The position numbers were made by a program, and so were the translations under genes. Positions 24,338 to 35,476 of a stretch of 64,000 nucleotides of DNA are shown one piece after another. The stretch is from NCBI GenBank assembly GCA_964016875.1, contig OZ024721.1, forward strand, positions 40,420,210 to 40,484,209. Reading direction: 5' to 3'. Under the pieces are notes generated by a model. That model ran no database searches and had not been told where the DNA came from. It saw only the letters and a program-made list of their open reading frames with translations. Position 1 is the stretch's first letter. The number at the start of each line of letters is the position of its first letter. Source of the stretch: Fallopia convolvulus. Taxonomy: Eukaryota; Streptophyta; Magnoliopsida; Caryophyllales; Polygonaceae.

Positions 24338-24566
24338 TATGATATTCACTCATAAATATAAACTATGATATTCGCTCATAGGTATAAAAATTTATGATAT
24401 TCGCTCATAAATATAAACTATGATATTAGCTCATATGTATAAAGATTTATGATATTTGCTCAAAAATAAATGAACTATAATATTCGCTCATAGATGATTT
24501 TATGATATTAGCTCATAAATAAAGATTTATGATATTCGCTCATAGATAATATGATATTCGCTCATA
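24338..24566. repeat. Hairpin minisatellite, nine copies
   Basis: The 17-bp word TATGATATTCGCTCATA or a close variant starts at 24338, 24364, 24393, 24419, 24448, 24476, 24501, 24528 and 24550, at steps of 22-29 bp. Each word is an inverted repeat TATGA / TCATA with a 7-nt loop. A tenth, weaker copy lies at about 24581. Confidence 0.9.
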
Positions 24567-25451
24567 AATATGGAAGCCCGTGAAATTCGCTCATGTGTGT
24601 ACGAATATACGAACGCGTTAGGGGACTTGACATGTGTGTACGACCAATCCGCATGGCCACTTCGATTAAGAAACCTATGTACCCTACGTCCTAGTACATG
24701 TGGGAAACGTGTACAAAGACGTAGGTGGGGCAATTGTGAGCAGGTAAAAAATAGCTACCATATTATTATTTTCTCTATCGCCATAAAGGTATTTTTTATC
24801 ATTACGTATTTATTATCTTTTATCTATTTTCTTATTATATTAAATATGGTGGTTATGCAATTTAATGTGAGATTTTATCTTTCATTAAATATAGAATTAA
24901 AGAATGGGTTAGAATATTCCCTGCTTGGGCTTTAAGGCAGTTGGCCAGCCCTAGAAGATATAATTTTCGGCCCTAATTGATAGAAATTTCGCCCTCCTTA
25001 CTCCCCTTCTTCCATTATAAATACACGTCTTCGTCATGTAGAGAAAGCATATTGCATACTGATTCATAGGTTGAAACTCGCTCATGCTATTGAAAACACC
25101 TATTGAGAGCTTGAACATGCTAATATTCGCTAAGCTCGACTATTTAAGGAGATTCATACTCGATGGATCTCTAGCTTTCTTGTTATTCCTCAGCGCTCAA
25201 TCCGATAACTGCTCTTTTGACTTAGGCATCAGATGTGGATTAGGGGGTTTCCGCTACGTGTGTCCATTGTTTTGCAGGTCACAGGTTGAGAGAATCAGTT
25301 AGGAACGGGAGAGAAAAGGAGCATTCAATTAGTGCATTGGAGGCATAATTTTTGTGCACTAATAGATCGATATAGTATGAATTTTTATTTTATTAATTAA
25401 TATAGAAAATATTAATATATGGATATTATAAAATCTATTTGATATACGTGT

Positions 25452-28345
25452 ATATTATGGCTTCTATTTTGATTCGTGTTATCCGGGGCAAGTATTGCGA
25501 TGGATGGTCGACTTTGATATTTTTCTAACCCATCCCTTGTGCCTCCAATATGTGGAAGGGCTTTATTAAGGGCACTAAAATTTTTAACAAGGGGATTGGA
25601 ATGTTGGTGGGTAATGGGCACTCCACCATTTTTTGGAACCATTCTTTGCTAATCAATAAAACCTTATCAGAATTAAGTTTCTTTGCAACCGTTTTCATAT
25701 AATTTGATTGATGCCACTGTCTCGGAATTTTGGACAAATTCAGAGTAGAATTGACATGCTTTGGGCCTTCGACACCTTTATTGCCGACGAATATGATGCA
25801 AAAGTAATTGCATGCAATTCAACTTTAGCAAAACATTGAGGCACATGACAAATTCTTCTAGCATGGTAATAAGTATGGGATTTTTTTCTACTCAATCAGC
25901 TCGTAAGCTCATTCATGATAACAAGGCGCCTATTTTAAACCTTGTTTGGGCTGCGATCTAGAGTTGTCCGGCTCAACAATGAACAAGACATTTCATGTTT
26001 TTCGTGAGCCATGGCAACATTCTTTGTAACGTGCATCACTTTCGTAGAAACGTGACTGATTCTCCTAAATGCCCGGGGTGTGATGATGCGGAAACAAGTT
26101 TCCATAGGTTGAGAGACTGCCAGGTTATCAAAGACATTTGGAATGCACTTAGTGGTAACTCTCTACCTCTCCCCTTCTTCTCTAACACGAGTTTACCTTC
26201 GTGAATTTATGATAATATTCGAAAAAGGATGTTTGGAGTTCGACCTTTGCTAACATGTTATGCCAAACATGGAAAGTGAGGAATCGACTTGTTTTTGAGA
26301 GTGTTGATGACCACCATCGCTGTGACACCCTTACACCCTATGACATATACTTCGTAAAACTTATCTATTATATAAAGAGATAATTCACATATAGCAATTA
26401 TCCACATAAGCACAAAACGGAATTAACAACCATAAAAGGTTGCACACACAGTTCTATGTCGTTACTTTTTATACTAAAACATCTGTGACTCTAACTTTTA
26501 TTACAACCCATATGTCTATAATGCAAAATGAGGAGGAGAAGGTTGCATTGAGCTTCAGCCGGCCTACCTGTATGAATGTGACCTCTAAAAGAGACACACG
26601 CCAGAAAAATCTAGCTGAACGTGAAAAATTTATTTTGCGATTTACGTGAGTCGCATACTCAGTGAATATAAACCATCATCAATTATTTCACACAATACCA
26701 AGCAATTGTTCAGTATACATATTCATACATATTATATATGTCATATATGAATTTACTATGCAAATGCAAACGCCGATATATCCGATTTATTATTCTGTGA
26801 ACTGTTCAAGCCTAAATCTGCCCCGGGTTTCCATTACCGACTCTTTTCCATTACCAACCTTTTCTCTTTTTTTTTTTCTTTTCCATTACCGACTTTTAGG
26901 CATCTTAGGCCTCATTTGCTCATTTACCATCTCTTAGGCATTTCAGGCCTCATGTACGACCCGTAGTTCTCTTTTGTATACAAATTCAAGGCAAGACAGT
27001 CACAAGTCCTTTTAATCTCATTGCAATATGATATGCAATCAAATGCATCATGTAACCATATATCATATGCCATTTGTTAACATATCTTCTGTGCAAACAA
27101 CTCTGAAAATTTCAGAGCTATCATATAAAACACATATATCCATATAATCCATATAGCACATATATCCATATAGCTCATAAAACATATATATCCATATAGC
27201 TCATATAGAACATATAACACAAAGGGTTGAATCTCCGGTCTATACTCACCTGTTTAGGACAGATACTATATCTCTTCCCTTTCTCTTGACTATGATCTAT
27301 GACTCGTGCTCCAAACCACGCTTGTACTTCAAGATTAAAACCCGATTGAAGAGATCTTGTACCAGATCCAATAAAAACAATCGAAATTAAACTTGTGTTC
27401 TTTTTTTTTCCACTTTCGAAAACTCTCTGCTTTGTCTTTTCATTTCTATCGCAAGAACATCTCCACAAACATGATATATATAAACACGAGAAAGTCGGCA
27501 AAAGCATTTAGAAAATTACGATTTCCACCCTCAAATCTCCTTTACTACAAACTTTACCCTGAAATAATTATTAATTAACTTTTACTTAAAAAACTTTTTA
27601 AAATATAATAAACTTAATTTAAAAATAAATATTACTTTTAAAAACTCGCTATATATCATGTCAATATGCCATGCATATACTCTTAATCTTATATGAATGC
27701 CGAATGACATATGCACTTTGGTCGGGGATGTTACAATCGCTAGTCGAGAATTGTGTGTTCGATTACCGTCGCATATGTCGAAGCTTTGAAAAAGTCGATA
27801 TCAGTTATATCTCCAATGAGTGATGTCCAAGTCCTGACATACGTAAGGATTGGCGCCCTCATTCGGATGGCTGGATCACACTCAATACTGATGTTATCTC
27901 TAAGGGGAATTCGGGAGTGGTTAGAGGTGCTAGTGGGTTTAGGAACTCTGAGGGCATTTTTATACAAGCTTTCACGTTTAAGTGTGATGTTTGTGAAGCT
28001 CTATCTATTGAATATTGGACAATTTATCATGGTTTGGTGATGGCAAGAAATTTCGGTTGGCCTCGGGTTATTGTGCAAATGAACCCGCTCCAAGCTACCA
28101 CTTTGCTAAACTCAAAAGCTCCGAAGGCCCATCGTAACTACTACCTGATTGAAAGATGCAAGACTTTGCTGGCCGAAAATTCCTTGCAAGTGATCGTCTA
28201 TCTTGTGTGACGAGAGGCAAACTTTGTGGTGGATTGTTTGGCTAATTGAACTATTTCTTTAGATAACAACTTTAATGCTTATTCTTCTTGTCTTCGTATT
28301 ATTTTAGATTCATTTTTAGATTACGTACTATTGTTTGAGGGAACT
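25452..28345 (+). mobile_element. LINE relic (C-terminal part), interrupted by a solo LTR
   Basis: Plus-strand relics in LINE order: a RVLRGKYC-like region with GIGMLVGNGHSTIFWN (25458-25670), the zinc-binding domain after RT (PKCPGCDDAETSFHRLRDC, 25995-26204), and an RNase H domain (27860-28310, ending REANFVVDCLA). The reading is full of stops and shifts. The LTR at 26321-27735 separates the zinc-binding and RNase H parts. The upstream RT is missing. Confidence 0.8.
26321..27735. mobile_element. Solo LTR, 1,415 bp, with 5-bp target duplication, inside LINE
   Basis: Begins TGTGACACCC and ends GGGATGTTACA, flanked by ATCGC on both sides (26316-26320 and 27736-27740). Removing it rejoins the LINE. 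Inside are repeats of CATATATCCATATAGC near 27130-27210 and two GGCATCTTAGGCCTCAT-like words near 26900. Family probably gypsy. Confidence 0.9.
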
Positions 28346-28441
28346 TATATTGCTAATTAATAAATAAAAAGTGAAAGAGAGAGAAGATTGAAATTTCTAA
28401 AAAAAAAGAAAATAGAAGTTTTTTTTTTGAATAGGTAGAGA

Positions 28442-28754
28442 CTAGTATGTATTCTCGTACCTTGTACGGATTTGCTCAAATAAAATGTTAATAGATGTAT
28501 AACTATACATATTTTATCTAAAAAAATAGCCTATCTAAAAATAATAATTAAAAATTATTATAGGCAAATATATTTTTAAGGAACTAATATATTGATTATT
28601 TTATTTCATATATAAATATCACCTTTATCCAAAAATAATAATTGAAATTGATAAATAAATTATACGTATTTATCTAAAAAAGGATTCTACTATTTGCAAT
28701 TTATTTTCCTATAAAAAAAATAAGAATTAAAAATTTAGGCAAAGATTATATAGA
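28442..28754 (-). mobile_element. Possible short Helitron, minus strand
   Basis: On the minus strand a weak hairpin (CCGTAC / GTACGAG) is followed by a spacer and CTAG at 28442-28445, flanked by A at 28441. A TCTATATAATC start read leftward from 28754 fits the A-T rule. The hairpin is imperfect, so this is only suggestive. Confidence 0.35.
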
Positions 28755-31250
28755 TCTATATCTATCCAAAAGTCTTATCCATGGATTATAGTGATATAAT
28801 AATTTATCTTATATTCTAAAACCATGGATAAGAATTTATCATAGATCAAAAATAAAATATTATTTAATAAAAGGGTGATGTGGTTCAATCTAAAAGTGAC
28901 ATGTGTCGTTTAATATTTTTTTAACCTCCGCTTTAGGTTATAGTTATGATTAGGCAGACTATGTAAGCCTAGAGTATCCTTACGAATGAGAGTTAGGACC
29001 CCTCCATGGTTGAGAATCTGACTCTTAAAATTTTTTTTTCCAATTTCTTTAAAAACTTAATTTACAAAAATAGTAGACCCTTCCCATAATATAATTACCT
29101 TGAGATCTGCAAACATGGGTATCCTGAAGCAAACAAATACTTTATTATATACAGTACGTAATGATAAAAAAATGCTACATAAGTACATAGTACATCATAT
29201 GGTTAAATGAATGTGGAGGCGAAATTGCACAAAGCACGTGTATATGTCAATTTCCACCAAATAAGTAATATATCGGGTATAGAGTGATTATTTGCTAATG
29301 TATGGTTATATTATATACAAATCCGTTTTGAAAATAAAAATAAGAATATAGTATACAAGTCTCAACAACCATTGCTATTTATGCTTTTATTTTGAATATT
29401 TCGTACGCGGTACATCTTTGTAATACCTAACTCAAAGTCGTCAACTTTGCACTGCCTTTCAGTTTGCAGACGCAACGTATCAACATACTACTATATAATA
29501 CATATATGCTTTGAACACATGTACGTTCAATATATAAGATCGAAGAAACATACTTCGGAAAGGTATGATTAAATTGTAAGATGGTATATAATATACCCAT
29601 GCTTTTTTTTTTCATTCAACATTTTTTTTGAAAGATGGTAAATATATGAAGCTTCTTAACTAAACAAAGGGTTAAGGCATAAAATAAAAGACAAAAGACG
29701 GATCACCGAGATCCAACAACCCTACCGCCTCAAAAACCCCACAAAAGACCCACAAGACTATGCAAATATGTGCAAACTATGTACGCCCCAAAAACCCCTC
29801 GACTAGAACGTGCCAAGGTGGTAAAATGGAAAAAAACCAAGAGTCCATGAAGACGCTAAAAAATTCAAGGAACGACTAACATAAACCCACATCAAAACAC
29901 CTCCACTGGCAAACAAGAGGGTGATAGAGTCAACATGCAAAGAGAGAAGAAAAGAAAAAGTCAAAGGTGGGATGTTGCCTCACTGTCACAAACTCTATGC
30001 ATCAATGATTAAAAAGTTATAGTAAGAAAAATGTTACTCTAGTATTAATTATAAAAGATCGAACATTATATTTTAAAAATTACTCCGTATAAGAATTGAC
30101 CAACTTTGTCATTTGTCACCCATACAATAATGTAAGTACGAGTATTGTGTTGCAACGTTCCCTAGAATTTATACAGATTAAATTCTTAAATGACCAATTA
30201 ATTTTACAAATCATTGAAATAATTAAATGGGAACAATCCCTTTACGACCAGGGGCATAAATTTCACAAACCAAGAATAGATGCATCCTATTGCAAACTTC
30301 AAAATTATTGCTGTATTGTTTATATCATTTCCCCTTATCTTTCTTTTTTTTTCCCTATCCTAGAGAACCACCGGCAATGTTGTTAGAACAAATGAAGCAC
30401 GTGGATCAGAGAAGACAATTCAGACCTGTGAGATCTAAATAATGCAAAATAATTCAGACACGTACTGAATATTGACCAATACGTATACGAAATAGATCAT
30501 ATAATATAAAGTTTTTCATTATGCTATCGTGGTGGTGGACTGGTGGTGTAGACTACGCCACTAAGCTCTTAAAAGCAAATAAAATAGAGACAACATTTGT
30601 ATTTGGATTTTGGACTGACTTCATATTATTAATTTGGGAAGTTGGAAATGAAAGAGGTTCCATAGAGTCAACTGATCCATCCTTTTCTCAAGTACCACAA
30701 CTCAAACAAAAGACCTTTCTTTATTTTCAGGAAAACGAAATTGGCCCGTGAAGATTTCGACATCTAACAAAAAATCATGTATGTTCAATTAAATTGTTTC
30801 ACATTTGCAAGTTTATTATGTTGTCTTATACGCTTAGACTAATAAGAAGAAGAAAAAAAAGTGTACAAAATCATCAAGCATTCCTATAAGGCTTCTAAAA
30901 TAGTACTACTTCGTATTTTGGTCATTAAAATAAAAATCAATAAGATCAAGCATTATTTATATTTTGTGGCTTGTAATCCGTAAACATTATTTGAAACTAT
31001 GAAACTCTTGCCAGTTGCCACATATACTAGCCGTACAAAGTACAAACTGATTTCAATCGCCACGGACAATCACAAAAATCCGACATGATGAGTCTTCGCT
31101 CATGTTAAGCAAAAGCAAGTAGTCAGTTTGGTTGAGTCCTTTGAAGCCCATTTCACCTTTAGGCCCATTATTAAGCATTGGTCTTTCTCTACCTGACCAA
31201 ATAAAAGCCCATCCAAAACTATTGAATACCCTAAGGCCCAAAATAAAGAG
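28755..31250. other. AT-rich spacer without a supported gene
   Basis: No gene found. A poly-T run near 29606-29632 followed by GAAAGATGGTAAATATATG may be an antisense LINE tail. Small open frames here (for example 30521-30751) match nothing I recognise. Confidence 0.4.
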
Positions 31251-31353
31251 ATTACAGAATAAGACAACATCAATTCCATTTTGGAGTTCTTTAGAAAGGG
31301 GAAGCTTAAAAAAGGGGATAAACAACATTGTCATCACTCTCTTCCCAAGTGCT

Positions 31354-32822
31354 ACTAGGGTTGGGAAAAAAAATTGTTACCAAAAACCGACAATCGGTCA
31401 TTTTTTACGGTTAATCGAATCGAAACTTTTTTTTTATCAGTTACGGTTACGGTTAACCAACCAGTACTTTTAACGGTTCAACAGTTCGGATATATTTATT
31501 AATATTTTTGCGGTGGGTTAACCGATGAACCGATAATATTTTTAATATATATTATATGTTTTTAAAAAGGGAATTTATATCTAATAAGTTTTAATAAAAC
31601 ATAAATATATTATAACAACTAATAAACTATCTAAATATCTATTATAATTTTTGTTTTATTTTTAATACAGTAGTCAGTAGTGAAAATTTGAAAGGAGTGA
31701 AATCCATAACAAAAACAACTTATTACATTCTGTTATGACTTTTGTTTTGGCTTATTGTGTCAATTGTCAAATTGTGTTAATTGTTAAATATTAATTAGGT
31801 AACGATTGGCTAGTCCAACGAGTCCTAAATCAATTGAGTTGCTACAAAGATTAGGTTTTGTTACGAGAAAACCTAGATCTAACAATAGATAATATCAATT
31901 CCAACAAGTTGGCCAGACAAGCAGAAATCAACACAATCAATAATAATTACGCACAAGAGAATTAAAATAACCTGTAGAAATAAACCTGTAAAGTAGAATC
32001 TCACAACAACTTGAGTCTGAAAAGCTTCAACTTGAATAAGATTTAGGGAGTTTAGTTCTCCATAAGAGAGAAAATACCAAAGTCTGAAATTCTGAAACTA
32101 GGTCTAAGAGATATCATAAACAAAGGCTAAAAAGTAGGTTTAAAAAGTCTCACATACACAGAATAAAAAGATAAAAGGAAACAAATATAAAAGATAAATA
32201 TATAGATAAAACTCCGACTCGATCTTCGATGTCGTGGGAAACCGCGATAGCGGAGAGTAATGGCCGTGATCGCGGACCTGCTTCAGACAACATTTTAGCG
32301 GCACTTTCGGAAGACGTTTCGACCACCATAGAGTGGGAATTTCGACTCGGAGTAAAAATATGAATTGTAGCTTTTCGAGTTAGCTTTCCAATGATACCAA
32401 ATTCAGCTTCATTCGACAACCTTAGCTCCTGAAATAAACGTCACAAGAAAGTGGTGTCGAAATAAGAACTCCGATGTATTGCCCGGATTTCAGCGTTCTT
32501 TTCCACAACCTCTTGGGCCTTAATGATCATCACAAGTGGCTTGAATATCCTTGGAAAAGACACTTGAATATCTCTAATCTTGAATCCTTTGACTTAACCA
32601 ATCCTTACTCCTCAAAATGACCTAAAAACACAAAAGTGCAAGAGTAGACACCGAAATGCAAAAACTACAAAAACTAAACAAAATGCATGCAACTACCTAA
32701 GATTTATACATAAATATGCTCTAAAACTAACACCTAAATGCATGCTATCAATGAATGATACGGTTATGGTTATTGAAATTTACTAACCGAAGTTCCGTTT
32801 AACCGATCTTGCCCACCCCTAC
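31354..32822. mobile_element. hAT-like element inside LINE, with nested LTR
   Basis: Left end ACTAGGGTTGGG, right end read backwards GTAGGGGTGGGC. Flanked by CAAGTGCT (31346-31353) and CAAGTGCA (32823-32830), an 8-bp duplication with one mismatch. Removing it joins two consecutive LINE RT blocks. The ends carry AACCG/CGGTT words typical of plant hAT MITEs. The central part is a separate LTR-like insertion. Confidence 0.75.
31790..32750 (-). mobile_element. Gypsy-type LTR nested in the hAT element
   Basis: The right edge is GCTATCA at 32750, the same LTR edge as at 59331. The block at 32320-32520 (GAATTTCGACTCGGAGTAAA, CAAATTCAGCTTC, TTGGGCCTT) is clearly related to 58910-59100. It holds a palindrome pair CCGCGATAGCGG (32242) and CCGTGATCGCGG (32264). 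The left edge is uncertain and no target duplication was found. Confidence 0.6.
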
Positions 32823-33329
32823 CAAGTGCACCAACTTGTCTAATGTCGGTGACTTCCGCCCAATTTCCTAATGCAATGTGCTCTATAAAGTGATTTCTAA
32901 AATGCTAGATTCTTTCATAAAAAAATGCTAGATTCAAGATTTAAAGAGGTACTCCCTTCTTTAGTCAATGAAGCACAATGCACCTTCATGAGTGACACCT
33001 CTCTAAGCGATAATATTGTAGTATGTTAGGACATTTTAAAAAATAGTGGGACTAAGTGAGTCACACCCAAATGTTCTCTCAATATTTATATTCACAACGC
33101 CTATTACATGCTCAATTGGGAGCTCATCCATAAATTGATATTAGCCTTAGTATTGCAATATGAGATGGTTAAGTGGATCATGGAATGCCTCACAACAACA
33201 ACCTTTAGTCTAAACCTACAAGGAAAGCTCCTTGGCTTCTTTAAGTGGAAGCAAGGCCTTCGACAAGGGGATTACATTGCCCCGTACTTCTTTGGAATAC
33301 CTCTCCCATTCCCTCAAGCTTAAAGCCAT

Positions 33330-33689
33330 TGATACAAAACCGTATAGATCTTGTACCGAATTCAATGAACAAAGTAATCGGGTGAAGGGAAGAAGGGCCA
33401 AAGCTGGGGATAAATAGTGACTCAGATGAGATAGAGGAGAAGACATAAAGAAGCGTAGATGAGAAGAGAGGATTAGGGTAGAGATAATTAATTCATTTTC
33501 ATTGATTCCCACACATAACAACTTAAAGGAGTATTTATAATAACCCCCAATATCTAGGAAAACCTAATTGTTGAAATATTAAAAAGATAATCTTACTAAA
33601 AGATAAAACTAAATCCTAAATAAAAGAAAATAACAATATTTTTAAACTAATTATCCTAATATTAAATATCCTAATATTATAGCGTATCA
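33330..33689 (-). mobile_element. Small solo LTR (360 bp) with 5-bp target duplication, inside LINE
   Basis: Begins TGATACAAAACC and ends GCGTATCA, with inverted ends TGATAC/GTATCA, flanked by GCCAT (33325-33329 and 33690-33694). A TATAAATACTCC box on the minus strand near 33530 sets its direction. It separates adjacent RT blocks of the LINE. Confidence 0.88.
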
Positions 33690-35162
33690 GCCATCAACAA
33701 GGAACTAAAGTTCCACCCGAGATGTTCCTGGACTATGTTGACACAAGTTCTTGTTGTTGATGACTTGCTTATTTTCTACAAGTGTGATAATATGTCTATA
33801 AAAACTGTATAGGATGCTCTTATTTGTTTCTCTCAAATTTTAGGATTGACTCCTAATGTTCATATATACCCAAGAAATGAGACTTTGAGGAAAGCATAAT
33901 TGCTAATCTGATAGGTGTTCAAATGGGTGAGCTGCCCATCAAATACCTCTGGCGGGTTTCCCTTTCCAAAAGATCGATCTAGATCCCTAAATATGACCCT
34001 CTATTGGATAAAATCAAAAGCAAGATTCAAGTGTGGAGTGCCAAACATGTGTCTTACGCAGCAGATTGGAAGTCATATATCATAGCAGTCTTGAACGATG
34101 TCCTAAACTTATGGTGCAATATTTTCCCATGCCATTTGTCAACAAGGTCAATTCTATCCTCAAAGGCTTTCTCTAGGCAGTACATTGAACAGTGGTAGAG
34201 CGTGCTCTTGTCACCTGGGCGTTTGTGGCCAAACCCAAGGTTGAATAATGGCTTGACCTTAAGGAGGTTCCTTCTTACAACAAATTTGAATATCTCCACT
34301 TCATCCACGAGCTGCAATGCGAGACACCTGGCCTCCCTTTGGCGATTGATCATGGGCCAATGCTAATGTCCTTCGAAGTAACTACCTTTGGCGATTATGA
34401 CCTTGTCAAAACTTGTCATTAGCCGGTTGATTGGGGTGTATGCATGCATCTAGGAACATCTCTGCTCGCCTAAATTCTTTCATCTATGGGATGACAATTC
34501 GAGGGCCTTTGGGATAAACTCAAGAAATGGAACTTGGTGGATGATGACATATGTCCACTTTGCAACTTGCAAGCGAAGTCTACTAATTAAGCACATTTTC
34601 TTCAAATGTCATTTCTCTGTTGAAGTCTAGCCTCAAGTTTGTTTGCAAATGGATCTACAATCACTAGGCCAAGGATACGCTTAGAGAGTGGATCCAATTC
34701 AAATCCTCTCAAATTCAAGATCGATCTAAGAAGGGGATCCACTTCAAAATAGAGATTGCTGCAATTATTTACACTTCTTATCATGTTTAGGCTACTAGGA
34801 ATGAGGTTGTTTTTGCTAGCGGTTCTAGAGATCCTATCTATTGTGCTTCCATCATAATTAACCATGCCAATGCAAAAATAACAATAGAGCTAGGTTGAGA
34901 AAGCACAATAGAGAATCTAACAAGTGACGAGCTAGAATTGATTTGGAAGACTATATGAGGTTTATAATGCCTAAGCTCAACTAAGGTAGTACCTTTTTGG
35001 TAGATTCTACTTTACTTAAATTAATTGTTCTTACATTAAAAAAATTATGTAAATTTTTTTTGTGGAAAAAAAAATTATGTACATTAAAACATGCACACAT
35101 TTAGATTAATATTTATATACACGTATACAAATTATAAACATCGTACGAGCCTCCTCGTGGGC

Positions 35163-35408
35163 TGTTAGTTATATCAAAACGATGTGTTTTGATTATTAGA
35201 GGTCAAAGATGTAATTTCACATTGTTTGTTTCTGAAACATTGCGTTTTGCAACTGTCTGAATAGAGGAAGCGTTGCCCCTTGCTCAAGTCTGTATAAAAG
35301 CCTCCCTGTGAAGTGAGTGCACACTGTAACTTTTTGATCTGAAAAATCTAATCAAAGCTTCTCTTTGGCCTCTCTAAAATCGATTTCCCAATTTCCTAAA
35401 TTGTGATA
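35163..35408 (+). repeat. 5-prime LTR of copia element
   Basis: Starts TGTTAGTTATATC and ends AATTGTGATA next to the primer-binding site. The TATAAAAG box at 35292-35299 is the likely promoter. Confidence 0.9.
35292..35299 (+). promoter_or_regulatory. TATA box of copia LTR
   Basis: TATAAAAG within the LTR, at the position expected for the U3 promoter; also present in the right LTR near 40133. Confidence 0.6.
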
Positions 35409-35423
35409 TGGTATTAGAGCGGG
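35409..35423 (+). promoter_or_regulatory. Primer-binding site, initiator Met-tRNA type
   Basis: TGGTATTAGAGCGGG, one base different from the copia-standard TGGTATCAGAGC, immediately downstream of the LTR. Confidence 0.8.
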
Positions 35424-35476
35424 AATCAATCCTATTCTCATCTTCCGCATAATCTCCTTCTACTGGTTTCTTCACT

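Larger units (their letters stand above)
22985..25340 (+). mobile_element. Ty3/gypsy relic: gag end and protease followed by LTR-like sequence
   Basis: Plus-strand gag C-terminus and aspartic protease relic (22985-24104) are followed by non-coding DNA with a tandem hairpin repeat, then a block with a TATAAATA box (25016-25023) and a segment with GGGGGTTTCCGC and TTTTGCAGGTCACAGG that is typical of the R/U5 part of plant gypsy LTRs. Reverse transcriptase, RNase H and integrase are absent, so most of pol was deleted or this is a non-autonomous type. Confidence 0.7.
31255..34990 (+). mobile_element. LINE relic interrupted by a hAT element and a solo LTR
   Basis: LINE reverse transcriptase blocks run in order across the insertions: INNIVITLFPS (ending at 31353), FRPIS and YKVISKMLD (32845-32930), VKWIMECLTTTTFS and QGLRQGD (33165-33275), VDDLLIFYKC (about 33760), KHVSYAADW (34050), zinc-binding CPLCNLQAKS (34560), and a C-terminal YTSYHVWATRNEVVF block (34770). 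In the polymerase motif F-A-D-D is read as VVDD, so the first catalytic Asp is preceded by a substitution. Many stops. Confidence 0.8.

Noticed and set aside
24338..24566. CRISPR-like array from evenly spaced 17-bp words
   Set aside because: Spacers are only 5-12 bp and AT-rich; this is a minisatellite.
30521..30751. Open frame beginning MLSWWWTGG, 76 codons
   Set aside because: No recognisable domain, no splice partners, lies in AT-rich repeat DNA; length is within chance.
31132..31473. 113-codon plus-strand frame as a host gene
   Set aside because: Its middle is a LINE RT block and its end runs into the hAT element; not a separate gene.
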